Below, one piece after another: positions 27,709-36,565 of a stretch of 45,006 bases of DNA (within the stretch, counting starts at the first letter, position 1; each line of letters opens with the position of its first letter). The position numbers and the translations under genes are program-made. Under the pieces are notes generated by a model. It did no database searches. It saw only the letters and a list, made by a program, of their open reading frames with translations, and was not told the DNA's origin. This stretch comes from Clostridia bacterium (lineage in GTDB: Bacteria; Bacillota; Clostridia; Oscillospirales; CAG-272), in NCBI GenBank assembly GCA_028720145.1, contig JAQYLJ010000027.1:1-45006 (forward strand). The letters are read 5' to 3'.

Positions 27709-28071
27709 CTTTTACGGGAGAATGTATTCAAACAGACCGTTATTTGTGCAGCGGCATCTTCCAAGAATTGTTCTCGTCATATCGGCAGCGTCGGAACGGG
27801 TAACCGAAACGGAGCCGGCGGGCGCAAGAGAGCCGCGTAGCGTCAAGCGTGACGGAAACGGATGAGTCGGTTGCCAGTCACTCGCGAACATCGGTGAATG
27901 TCTTTGAATGATTGACTTATCGATACGGCGGCGTTACAATAGAGTATCCGCGCGCGGGCGGAGGGCTCGCAAGGATTCGTGGACGGAGCCGTTCGGGGGA
28001 GCGGGTGCTCCCGCTAGCGAAGAAGACAAAAAGTCGGGGAGAGTCCGCGGGGACGGAAATGAGGCACTGCG

Positions 28072-28974
28072 ATGGAGAAGAGGTCAACCCAAACGGGCAT
28101 TATGCTCGCGTTGCTGGCGGCGGCGTTTTACGCCGTCAGTTCGCCGCTGTCGAAAATACTGCTTTCCTATATGCCGTCGACGCTGATGGCGGGGTTTTTG
28201 TATCTGGGCGCGGCGCTCGGTATTTCGGCAGTCGCCGCCGTTCGGAAACTGCGTCACGGTGAAACAAAGGAAACAAAACTGACGAAAAGAGAACTCCCCT
28301 ATACGCTGGCGATGATTGTGCTCGATATCGCCGCCCCCATCTGTTTCCTCTTCGGTCTCAAATCGACGACCGCGGCGAATGCCTCTTTGCTCAACAACTT
28401 TGAGATTGTCGCCACGGCTGTCATCGCGCTGGCTATTTTCAAAGAGAGGATCAGCCCGCGTCTGTGGTGCGGGATTCTGTTCGTCACGCTGTCTTGCGCC
28501 CTGCTGTCTATCGAAGACCTCGGCAGTCTGCGGTTCTCGTACGGCTCTCTCTTCATTCTGCTCGCCTGTGTTTGCTGGGGGTTTGAGAACAACTGCACGA
28601 GAAAGCTGTCCTCCAAAGACCCGATGCAAATCGTGCTGTTAAAAGGCATCTTTTCGGGACTGGGCTCTGTTCTCATCGGTCTTTGTATCGGAGAGCGAAT
28701 CACCGTTTTGTGGAGCGTATTTGCCGTTCTGGGGGTCGGATGCGTCGCCTACGGTCTCAGCATATTCTTCTATGTATACGCGCAGAGACTCCTCGGCGCG
28801 GCGAGGACCAGTGCCTATTACGCCGTCGCGCCGTTCATCGGGACTGCGCTGTCCCTGATCATTTTCCGCACGTTGCCGCATTTTACTTATTTTATCGCCC
28901 TTGCCCTTATGGCGGTCGGCGCGTGGCTGTCGTCCGGGGACAAACCGTTATTCCGAAGAAAGCATACCGAATAG
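28072..28974 (+). CDS. EamA/DMT-family transporter
   Basis: About 10 TM; two EamA halves (MLALLAAAFYAVSSPLSKILL...; LFILLACVCWGFENNCTRKLSS). Confidence 0.9.
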   Translation: MEKRSTQTGIMLALLAAAFYAVSSPLSKILLSYMPSTLMAGFLYLGAALGISAVAAVRKLRHGETKETKLTKRELPYTLAMIVLDIAAPICFLFGLKSTTAANASLLNNFEIVATAVIALAIFKERISPRLWCGILFVTLSCALLSIEDLGSLRFSYGSLFILLACVCWGFENNCTRKLSSKDPMQIVLLKGIFSGLGSVLIGLCIGERITVLWSVFAVLGVGCVAYGLSIFFYVYAQRLLGAARTSAYYAVAPFIGTALSLIIFRTLPHFTYFIALALMAVGAWLSSGDKPLFRRKHTE

Positions 28975-29073
28975 CATCTTCTTCTCTTCAAAGTACCGAT
29001 ACAACCGAGTCTTCGTCGGGTGAAACCAACCATCTTTTGCCCGCGGACAAAAGAGCACTTCGTTTTTAAACAT

Positions 29074-29110
29074 AAGTTCACGGAAAAACGCCCGTGAACT
29101 TTTTATTTTT
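29074..29110 (+). terminator. Rho-independent terminator
   Basis: aagttcacgg-aaaaacgc-ccgtgaactt then tttatttttac. Confidence 0.75.
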
Positions 29111-29311
29111 ACATTTTTCGACATGCTAAATGCATAAAATAAGACAAGAACGAAAAATCGAAACGGCGTTCAGAAGATGACTAACGGCTTTTTTATGTAA
29201 ATGGTTTTCGCCAAAACGAAAAGCGTGTCGGAGTCCACATGATCGGAATCGGTCTGTTCGATACCATATCGGTTTGCTTATCAACAGTCTACATAATAAG
29301 GAGAGAAAACA

Positions 29312-31342
29312 ATGAAACAAAAAACAAAATGTATGCTTGGGAGTCTTTGGCGTTTGCTGTTCGGGATTGCGCTTGTATTGGGTGCGATGCTCAGCGGCAG
29401 CTTCATGACGGTTTCTGCGTCGGAAGAGGAGCATACGCACTGTATTTGCGGCGGAGGCGGTGCATCAGGCGAGCATACCGAATGCAGCGGCGCGACGTTT
29501 TCACCGTACAGCGGCGGTGACGTCTGGGTGAAGGGGTCCTTTACGATGTACGATGGCAATCTGAAAAACAGCAACGGTCTGAAAAACGGCGGCGGGCTGT
29601 ATCTGACGGGAAGCGGCAATGCAACGATGTACGGCGGTACGATTTCCGATAACTTCGCATCTGCTGACGGCGGCGGTGTGTTTTTGGATGGCACCTCCGT
29701 CTTTACCATGTACGGCGGCTCTATTTCGGGCAACAGAGCCACCGACGAGGGGGGCGGCGTTTTTGTGAAAACGGGTACAAAATTCATCATGAACGGCGGT
29801 GTCATCGAGAATAATGAAAACGGCTCGAACGGTGGTGGCGTGTTCGTCAGCGGCGGTGAGTTTATTATGAACGGCGGCAGTATCAAAGGGAATACCACGG
29901 CGGGGCGCGGTGGCGGCATCGGCGTGGAGTCTTACGGTAAAATGACGATAAACGACGGCGTCATTGAGGACAACATCGCTTACGGTAACGGCGGCGGCAT
30001 CTCCGCCTGTTGGGGCGCCACCTTTACGATGAACGGCGGCGTTGTGAAAAACAACGAAAGCAAGTTCAACGGCGGCGGAATATTCCTGTTCGGCAACGGC
30101 GGATGGAAGGATGCCACCAGTACATTTGTCATGACGGGCGGTACGGTAGAAAAGAACAAGGCGGGCGGCGTTGGCGGCGGCATCTATTTCTACGAGTACA
30201 CCAATTTTACGATGAACGCCACCACCGCTGACATCATCATCACGGAGAACGAGGGTTCTAACCTCTATCTCACCGATAACAAGAATTATGTGATCACTTT
30301 GACAGCCCTGACGGAGGGCTCGCGCATAGGCGTCAGTGCCATGCGCAACCCGTGGTACATTTCAACGGCGAACGATACCGACTACAGCCACTTGTTCAGC
30401 GCCGACAGCGACGATTACCACATCGGGTACAACCCCGCCGACAAGAAGCTGGCGCTGACATCCGATTTCACCAAATTGACGGTCAGATATGACCTCAACG
30501 GCGGCGATGGCACCGTTGCCGACAGTATCTGCAAAACCTTTTCGTCCGACGGCAGCGTGCAAGTCACATCCGTGCTGCCGACCCGCAAATGCCATGTGTT
30601 CCTCGGCTGGGCAGATAGCGCAGACGCAACCTCGGCTGCCTATACGGCAGGCGATACCGTGGACCTGACGGGCGACAAGACCCTTTACGCTGTATGGAGC
30701 TTGTCTCATGATTTGACGAATGTGGATAGGGTCGAACCCGATTGCACCCATGACGGCAAAGAGGAATACCGGTTCTGCGCGTGCGGCAAATATTTTGAAG
30801 ACGCCATGGCTACCGTCGAGATTGCGGAGATTACCACATGGGGCATTCTGCCCGTACGGCATTCGTTTACGGACTTTGTTGCAGAGGTTCCCGCAACTTG
30901 CGTAAGCGAAGGCGTGAAAGCACACAAAGATTGCGAAATTTGTCATAAACACTTTGACGCGGACGGCAACGAAATCGCCGATTTGTCAGTTGCAGTCGAT
31001 TCCAGCGCGCACCGCTTTGGCGAATGGATAGAAGAACTTCCGGCAACCGAAGACGCCGAAGGCGTAAAGGGACACAAGGATTGTGCTTTCTGTCATAAAC
31101 ACTTTGGCGCAGACGGCAAGGAAATCACCAACCTGACGATAGCAAAATTAACGACCGACGGAGAAGAACCCGACAAAGAACCCGAAAAGGGCGGGCTTTC
31201 GGACGGAGCGATTGTGGGCATTACGGTCGGAGTCGTTGCGGTCGCAGAAACCGCCGGATTCTCGATCTTTTGGTTTGCTATCAAGAAAAAGAGATTATCA
31301 GACCTTTTCGCGGCAGTCAAAGGCAGTCCCAAAAAGAAATAA
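29312..31342 (+). CDS. Cell-surface protein: beta-helix repeats, InlB-type B-repeat, C-terminal TM anchor
   Basis: Signal peptide; tandem GGGVF...F.M.GG.I..N repeats; YDLNGGDGTVADS...FLGWAD...YTAGDTVDLTGDKTLYAVW; C-terminal TM then KKKR. Confidence 0.82.
   Translation: MKQKTKCMLGSLWRLLFGIALVLGAMLSGSFMTVSASEEEHTHCICGGGGASGEHTECSGATFSPYSGGDVWVKGSFTMYDGNLKNSNGLKNGGGLYLTGSGNATMYGGTISDNFASADGGGVFLDGTSVFTMYGGSISGNRATDEGGGVFVKTGTKFIMNGGVIENNENGSNGGGVFVSGGEFIMNGGSIKGNTTAGRGGGIGVESYGKMTINDGVIEDNIAYGNGGGISACWGATFTMNGGVVKNNESKFNGGGIFLFGNGGWKDATSTFVMTGGTVEKNKAGGVGGGIYFYEYTNFTMNATTADIIITENEGSNLYLTDNKNYVITLTALTEGSRIGVSAMRNPWYISTANDTDYSHLFSADSDDYHIGYNPADKKLALTSDFTKLTVRYDLNGGDGTVADSICKTFSSDGSVQVTSVLPTRKCHVFLGWADSADATSAAYTAGDTVDLTGDKTLYAVWSLSHDLTNVDRVEPDCTHDGKEEYRFCACGKYFEDAMATVEIAEITTWGILPVRHSFTDFVAEVPATCVSEGVKAHKDCEICHKHFDADGNEIADLSVAVDSSAHRFGEWIEELPATEDAEGVKGHKDCAFCHKHFGADGKEITNLTIAKLTTDGEEPDKEPEKGGLSDGAIVGITVGVVAVAETAGFSIFWFAIKKKRLSDLFAAVKGSPKKK
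29580..30220 (+). repeat. Coding tandem repeat (about 26-32 aa units)
   Basis: Repeated GGGVF/IFxxxGxxFxMxGGxxxxN units in the 29312 protein. Confidence 0.75.
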
Positions 31343-31385
31343 GCGAAAAGTCATAAAACAAATAACCGTCAACAAAGCAAGAAAA

Positions 31386-31410
31386 CAGGCGTGGCATCAT
31401 GCCACGCCTG
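31386..31410. terminator. Strong hairpin between convergent genes
   Basis: caggcgtggc-atcat-gccacgcctg. Confidence 0.55.
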
Positions 31411-31519
31411 ACTCTGCATCTGCGACCTACCGAAAAATTCCGTCGGGGAAACACGGGAATCCGCTCGGCGGTTTGGCTTTGGTGATTGCGGAATATTTGC
31501 GATAGAATGCCCCGCTCAA

Positions 31520-32086
31520 TCAGTTCTTCTTATATCCGCATTTCGGGCATACGCCGTTCTCGTTCAGCGCGATGCCGCACAGCGGGCAGCGGTCGATGGT
31601 CTTTGTCGTCTCGTATTCCTGCGATGCCGCATTGACGCCGCTCGTGAAGGTGATCTTGGCGATATTCAGTTTGTCCTTCAGAAGATCGTATACGATCTTG
31701 ATCATGCCCTCGACGGTCATGGTCTCTTTGGTCACCACCAAACGGCAGTCGGGATAGGCGGTCGCCAGTTCCGTGTGGAAAGCCGGACCTTTCATCTTGT
31801 TCGTCGGTGCGCCGTTCTTAATCCCCTGCGCTTCATACACGGCAAGAATCGCGGGCAAGAGGGGATCGTCTTCTCTCAAAATCAACGCATGGTCGAAGTT
31901 TTTGAGCACCTCCCAGGCAGTTTTCTGAATCTCGTTACAGGGGAAAACCATATTTACGCCCGGCTCGACCGAATCCTCGACCTCGATGGTCAGAACGCCG
32001 GTATGTCCGTGCAGGTACTGTGCCTCTCCTTTGAATCCGTAGAAACGGTGTGCGTATTGCAGGTCAAGTGTCGTGATATTTCTCAT
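31520..32086 (-). CDS. 6-pyruvoyl-tetrahydropterin synthase/QueD-like protein with C-terminal zinc ribbon
   Basis: LQYAHRFYGFKGEAQYLHGHTG, DFxx-type core; C-terminal CPLCGIALNENGVCPKCGYKKN. Confidence 0.82.
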   Translation of the reverse strand: MRNITTLDLQYAHRFYGFKGEAQYLHGHTGVLTIEVEDSVEPGVNMVFPCNEIQKTAWEVLKNFDHALILREDDPLLPAILAVYEAQGIKNGAPTNKMKGPAFHTELATAYPDCRLVVTKETMTVEGMIKIVYDLLKDKLNIAKITFTSGVNAASQEYETTKTIDRCPLCGIALNENGVCPKCGYKKN

Positions 32087-32173
32087 AGTAATTCTCCTTA
32101 TTTTTATGTTATATTAGCGGGTATATGCGCCCGTTTACGCCTTGATGGAAGAATTGTCCGCTTGCGCTTTTCT

Positions 32174-32590
32174 CTATTCGGTCGTCTTTTGGCAGTCGGG
32201 GCAAATCCCCCGAAACAGGATATCGTAGCCGGTAAATGCGAATCCGTGGGCATCCCGAATCCCTCTCTCCAGGTCGGAGACAAAATCCATATCCACATTG
32301 AAGACCCGCCCGCACCGCTCGCACTTGACATGGCAGTGGTCGTGGCACAGATGGTCGAAGCGGTCGGCACCTCCCGGGATTTCCATTTTGCGAATCTCAC
32401 CCATCTCGGACAGCACGCGGAGATTCCGATACACCGTCGCCCGACTCATGCTCGGGTAGTCCTTCTTGATTTCATCGTAGATTTCGTCCGCCGTGGCATG
32501 GCACTTCAATTTGTTGACAGTTGCCAATACCAGCGAGCGCTGAATGGTGTGACGCTGCTTCATTTTCGTTTTTCCAATCGTTTCTTGCAT
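32174..32590 (-). CDS. Fur family transcriptional regulator
   Basis: MSRATVYRNLRVLSEMGEI, HCHVKCERCGRV...GICPDC. Confidence 0.93.
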   Translation of the reverse strand: MQETIGKTKMKQRHTIQRSLVLATVNKLKCHATADEIYDEIKKDYPSMSRATVYRNLRVLSEMGEIRKMEIPGGADRFDHLCHDHCHVKCERCGRVFNVDMDFVSDLERGIRDAHGFAFTGYDILFRGICPDCQKTTE

Positions 32591-32698
32591 CTTAATGATA
32601 TTTTATATCAATAAGGATTCAATGCCAATAGTTTTCAAAAACTTACAAAAATCATTTGTTGTTCGTCGTTTACCGCGTCCTCTTGTTTCCTTACGCAA

Positions 32699-32734
32699 AA
32701 TGCACCCCATCACGGGGTGCATTCTCTTTTTTGC
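32699..32734 (+). terminator. Rho-independent terminator hairpin
   Basis: aatgcacccc-atcac-ggggtgcatt followed by ctctttttt. Confidence 0.65.
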
Positions 32735-32821
32735 TGTATTTCGGACTGCAGGCATATTCGCTTTTTGCGTATTTTTTCGACGGGGCGAAGCCGCGTCCAC
32801 AGGCGGCACGCCGTCCGTGCG

Positions 32822-33721
32822 TCAGCCGAGGTCGCGGGCGAGCAGGCGGTATTCTTCCACGAGATCGCGCAGAATATCGCTCCCCGAAAAGGTCTTGTGA
32901 TAGACGACATTGATTTCGCGAATCATGCTGAAATTCTCGATGGGGAGCGCGGTGAGACTTCTCTTCTTGACCTCCCGCTCGCAGGCACTTCCCGCGAGGA
33001 TGGAGACTCCGAAATCTTTGCGTACCAAATCTTTGATGGTCGCGATGTTGTCCACTTCGATGGCAATATCGAACGAGCGGATGCTCTCGTCGATGCTTTC
33101 GAGCGTCGATTCAAACAGGCGCCTCGTCGCCGAGGACGGCAGGCGTAGAATGAGTTTCTCTTTTTTGAGTTGTCCGATGGTGATGGCGGGACTCTTCGCG
33201 AGCGGGTTGTCGTTGCTCATCACGCAGACGAGTTTATCGGTGTCGAGCAGGGTGGAGTTCAGGTCGGGACTTTGGTTTTTCCCCTCAACAATCGCGAGAT
33301 CCAATTCAAAATTCGCGAGCATCCTATAAAGATTATTTATCGTATCAGTAATAATTGTTATGTTTAGTCCCGGGTTTTTGGTACCGATTTTTGCGAGCAC
33401 CTGCACAATCAGATTGCTCTCTGCGGTGTGGGTGATCCCCACCGTGATCTTCTGTACACGGTGCTTCGAGTCCTCGATTTCCTCGATCATTTTCTCCTCA
33501 ATCGCCCGCATCCGCTCGGCGAATTTCAGCACGATCTCCCCCTCGCGGGTGAGCGTCAGCTCATGCCTGCCGCGCAAGAAAAGCGGCGCGTTCAGTTCCG
33601 CCTCCAACTGGCTGATATGATGGCTAACGGCGGGCTGGGTGAGCGAGAGGACCTTCGCCGCTTTTGTAAAACTCTTCTGCTCCGCCGCCGTGAGAAAAGT
33701 CAGGATTTTCGGGTCAATCAT
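32822..33721 (-). CDS. LysR family transcriptional regulator
   Basis: N-terminal FLTAAEQKSFTKAAKVLSLTQPAVSHHISQLEAELNAPLFLR HTH. Confidence 0.95.
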   Translation of the reverse strand: MIDPKILTFLTAAEQKSFTKAAKVLSLTQPAVSHHISQLEAELNAPLFLRGRHELTLTREGEIVLKFAERMRAIEEKMIEEIEDSKHRVQKITVGITHTAESNLIVQVLAKIGTKNPGLNITIITDTINNLYRMLANFELDLAIVEGKNQSPDLNSTLLDTDKLVCVMSNDNPLAKSPAITIGQLKKEKLILRLPSSATRRLFESTLESIDESIRSFDIAIEVDNIATIKDLVRKDFGVSILAGSACEREVKKRSLTALPIENFSMIREINVVYHKTFSGSDILRDLVEEYRLLARDLG

Positions 33722-33765
33722 AGCTTGTCTGCGCTCTCCTATTATAGAATTTTATGACACTCTAA

Positions 33766-33786
33766 ATAAATATAAGTTGTATTTAT
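33766..33786. promoter_or_regulatory. Inverted repeat, candidate LysR operator in the LysR/MATE divergent region
   Basis: ATAAATA-TAAGTTG-TATTTAT. Confidence 0.5.
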
Positions 33787-33888
33787 GTCACGCATATTAT
33801 ACCATAAACATATAAGAAAGCAAGAGGCAATCCCACAGTTTGCGAAAAAAGCCGACCCGTCACGGAGTCGGAAGAAAGGAGGTCCCAC

Positions 33889-35448
33889 ATGCAGGAGATG
33901 GTTTCATGCGGAGAAAACGCGAGCGGCACGGTCAAAAATACCGAACTCTTCGAGAACTGCCCAATCCCGAAAGCGGTTTTGCGCCTTGCGCTCCCCACCA
34001 TCATCAGCCAGATCATTCTCGTGGTCTACAACATGGCGGACACCTTCTTCATCGGGCTGTCGGGCAGCGACGCGAAACTGACCGCCGCCACCATCTGTAT
34101 GCCGGCGTTTATGATTCTCTCTGCCATCGCAAACCTGTTCGGCATCGGCGGTGCGAGTGTCATTTCTCGCGCGCTCGGGAAGAATAAGATGGAAAAGGCG
34201 CGGGGAGCCGCCTCGTTTGCCTTTTGGGGATGCCTCTCGGTCGTCATCTGCTACGCTTGTCTGGTCTATTTCCTGCGCGACCCCATTCTGAACGCCCTCG
34301 GCGGGCGGGACCCATTCGTCCACGCCTACGCCTCGACCTATCTGCTTTGGGCGGTCGTCATCGGCGGGACGGTGACCTCGCTCAACTCCCTGTTCGGGCA
34401 TCTCATCCGCTCGGAGGGCAGAGCGCTCCACGCGGGGGTGGGGATTGTCCTCGGCGGGGTGCTCAATATGGCATTCGACCCGCTCTTTATGTTTGTGATT
34501 CTCCCGCGGGGACAGGAGGTCCTCGGCGCGGCGATCGCGACTTTCCTCTCGAACCTCATCGCGACCGTCTATTTCCTCGTCGTGCTGTGGCGGCATCGGA
34601 AACAATCCGTCCTGCGTCTCGCGCCCTCGCGTGCCATGTTCGGAAAGAGTATTGTCGCAGGGGTGCTGCTGACCGGTCTGCCCGCGTGTCTGATGACCCT
34701 TTTTGAGAATATCTCCTACGCGGTGCTCGATAACCTCATGTCGGGGTACGGCATCGACTATCAGGCGGGGGTCGGGGTCGCGAAAAAAATCAATATGCTC
34801 GCACACAGCATCGTCCGCGGGATGTCACAGGGCGTCCTCCCCCTCATCGCGTACAACTACGCGAAGAAGAACCTGAAACGCATGAACCACACGCTGTATC
34901 TCTCTGCCCTGTCCTCCATCACCATCGCGACGGTCTGCATGGCAGTCAGCATGATTTTCTCGAACGGACTTGTTTCGCTCTTCATCAAGAGCGGCTCGGA
35001 CGCGGTCGTTTTCGGCGGGAGATTCTTAAAGATTCTCGCGCTCGGCGCGCCTTTCTCCGCTTGGGCATACGCCGTGATCTCCTACTTTCAGGCGACCAAA
35101 CGCAGTATGCGTTCCTTTGTCCTCGCCATCATGCGGAAAGGGGTTCTCGACATTCCGCTCATGTTCCTCCTTGATCTCCGACTCCCCGTCTACGGCATCG
35201 TCTGGGCGACCCCCATCGCGGACATCGCCTGTGCCGTCGCCGCGTTGGTTCTCTTCCTGGTCTTCCGCACCGCGATGCGCCGCAAATATGGCACAACGCC
35301 GTCCGATGGCACCTCTCTCTCAAACGGCACAACCTCGTCTGCGACCTCACTTTCTTTCGACGGCTCCGCCTCGTCTGATACAGTGCTCCCCTCCGACGGC
35401 GGAAAAACTGCGATTCTCTCCCCGCACAGCTTGTCTGCCGACTCGTAA
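33889..35448 (+). CDS. MATE family efflux transporter
   Basis: 12 TM; ALPTIISQIILVVYNMADTFFIGLSG; Ser/Thr-rich C-terminal tail. Confidence 0.93.
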   Translation: MQEMVSCGENASGTVKNTELFENCPIPKAVLRLALPTIISQIILVVYNMADTFFIGLSGSDAKLTAATICMPAFMILSAIANLFGIGGASVISRALGKNKMEKARGAASFAFWGCLSVVICYACLVYFLRDPILNALGGRDPFVHAYASTYLLWAVVIGGTVTSLNSLFGHLIRSEGRALHAGVGIVLGGVLNMAFDPLFMFVILPRGQEVLGAAIATFLSNLIATVYFLVVLWRHRKQSVLRLAPSRAMFGKSIVAGVLLTGLPACLMTLFENISYAVLDNLMSGYGIDYQAGVGVAKKINMLAHSIVRGMSQGVLPLIAYNYAKKNLKRMNHTLYLSALSSITIATVCMAVSMIFSNGLVSLFIKSGSDAVVFGGRFLKILALGAPFSAWAYAVISYFQATKRSMRSFVLAIMRKGVLDIPLMFLLDLRLPVYGIVWATPIADIACAVAALVLFLVFRTAMRRKYGTTPSDGTSLSNGTTSSATSLSFDGSASSDTVLPSDGGKTAILSPHSLSADS

Positions 35449-35454
35449 TGTGCT

Positions 35455-35724
35455 ATGATCAATATGACTTACACAGACGAAAAGAGAAATACCATGATGG
35501 ACTCCTCTCTTACCGAACAAGAGATATCTACCCCCACAAATGAAGACCTCTATCGGCGGCAGATGGCTCTGCTCCGACAGTTTCTCTCGACGGGTGCCAT
35601 CACGCAGGCACAGTACGACAAGAGCGCGGGCGACCTGACCCGTAAGATGGGCTTTACCCCATCGGCTTCCTCATCCGCTCCCTTATCGGTCGCCCCATCG
35701 GCACCGCCCGAGATACAAGTCTGA
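35455..35724 (+). CDS. Small SHOCT-like domain protein
   Basis: YRRQMALLRQFLSTGAITQAQYDKSAGDLTRKMGF. Confidence 0.65.
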   Translation: MINMTYTDEKRNTMMDSSLTEQEISTPTNEDLYRRQMALLRQFLSTGAITQAQYDKSAGDLTRKMGFTPSASSSAPLSVAPSAPPEIQV

Positions 35725-35932
35725 CGCTCTCGTCGCGTCAGCCGTAACAATGTCTCGTTTTGCGCGAACTTCCTCGCCGTCAGACGGTATGTCATCTGCC
35801 CCCGCACGGTGTTTTATCCATTCGTCGAAGGTCATACAGCCGCTTGCGGCTGATGCCATGCCCGACTCCGTCGGGATTCCATCCGCGCTTTCGGCGCGAT
35901 GACATACCCATTCGCCTTCGTCGAATGGGATA
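35721..35932. repeat. Array of short hairpins joined by ATGNCAT-like linkers
   Basis: ctgacgc..gcgtcag (35721-35741); cagccgc tt gcggctg (35837-35852); cccgac tcc gtcggg (35861-35875); cgcgc tttcg gcgcg (35884-35898); cccattcg..cgaatggg (35907-35929). Confidence 0.75.
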
Positions 35933-35933
35933 G

Positions 35934-35963
35934 AAAAAACGCAGTCATTCGACTGCGTTTTTT
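35934..35963. terminator. Bidirectional rho-independent terminator
   Basis: aaaaaacgcagtc-attc-gactgcgtttttt. Confidence 0.85.
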
Positions 35964-36122
35964 CTTGGTGGAAGATATGGGATTTGATTGGGACTTAATA
36001 ACCTAGTTTTTTCAGTCAATAGTTCCTCAAAAAAACAAAGAGCGTGATTATCTCACGCTCTCAATCGGAATGATGATTCCAAAACCGTTTTTCACAAAGA
36101 AAAGGTTCGGAATCGTCGGTAA

Positions 36123-36198
36123 TGGTGGAGCATACGGGATTCGAACCCGTGACCTCAACACTGCCAGTGTTACGCGCTACCAACTGCGCTAATGCCCC
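36123..36198 (-). tRNA. tRNA-Ala (GGC)
   Basis: GGGGCAT...CTGGCAG anticodon loop...GGTTCGAATCC...ATGCTCCACCA; G3:U70 pair present, encoded CCA. Confidence 0.95.
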
Positions 36199-36565
36199 GT
36201 TACTCATGTATGTTATCATGTTTTCGGGTGGTTGTCAATCTTTTTTCAAACAATTTGTCGGGAATGCGGCAAGCAGGGCGGAGAGAGACGCGGGAATGAG
36301 TCGGGAGCGTGATGGGAACAACAAATCGGGGATGCGTTGCGAGGGTGCGGGTGAGGTTGGAGACCGGAAACCGCGCAGGAAACAGGAACAGGGGGAAAGG
36401 AAAAACATAAACGGCGCGGACACTCTGCGGAACAGGGAAACGGGGTGAAAACAAACGAAACGGGGCATCCGGTTGACTTCACGAGGTGTTTTGTTTATAA
36501 TGAGTGAGGTAGGTAAAATTTAAGTTAGATTTTATTCTGAATGATGATCAGAAAGGAGTGGGGTC

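Noticed and set aside
27775-28071. Guanidine-type or other riboswitch upstream of the DMT gene
   Set aside because: GC-rich sequence with small stems, but I could not match any conserved aptamer core.
29580-30220. Tandem repeats considered as a CRISPR-like array
   Set aside because: The repeats are in-frame coding units of a beta-helix protein with diverged sequence; no identical direct repeats with unique spacers.
35721-35932. Hairpin array considered as CRISPR or as a single terminator
   Set aside because: Stems differ from unit to unit and spacing is only about 22 bp. The real terminator (35934-35963) is separate.
36122-36448. ORF MVEHTGFEPVTSTLPVLRATNCANAPLL...
   Set aside because: Its start reads the minus-strand tRNA-Ala gene in the wrong sense; a well-known spurious ORF type.
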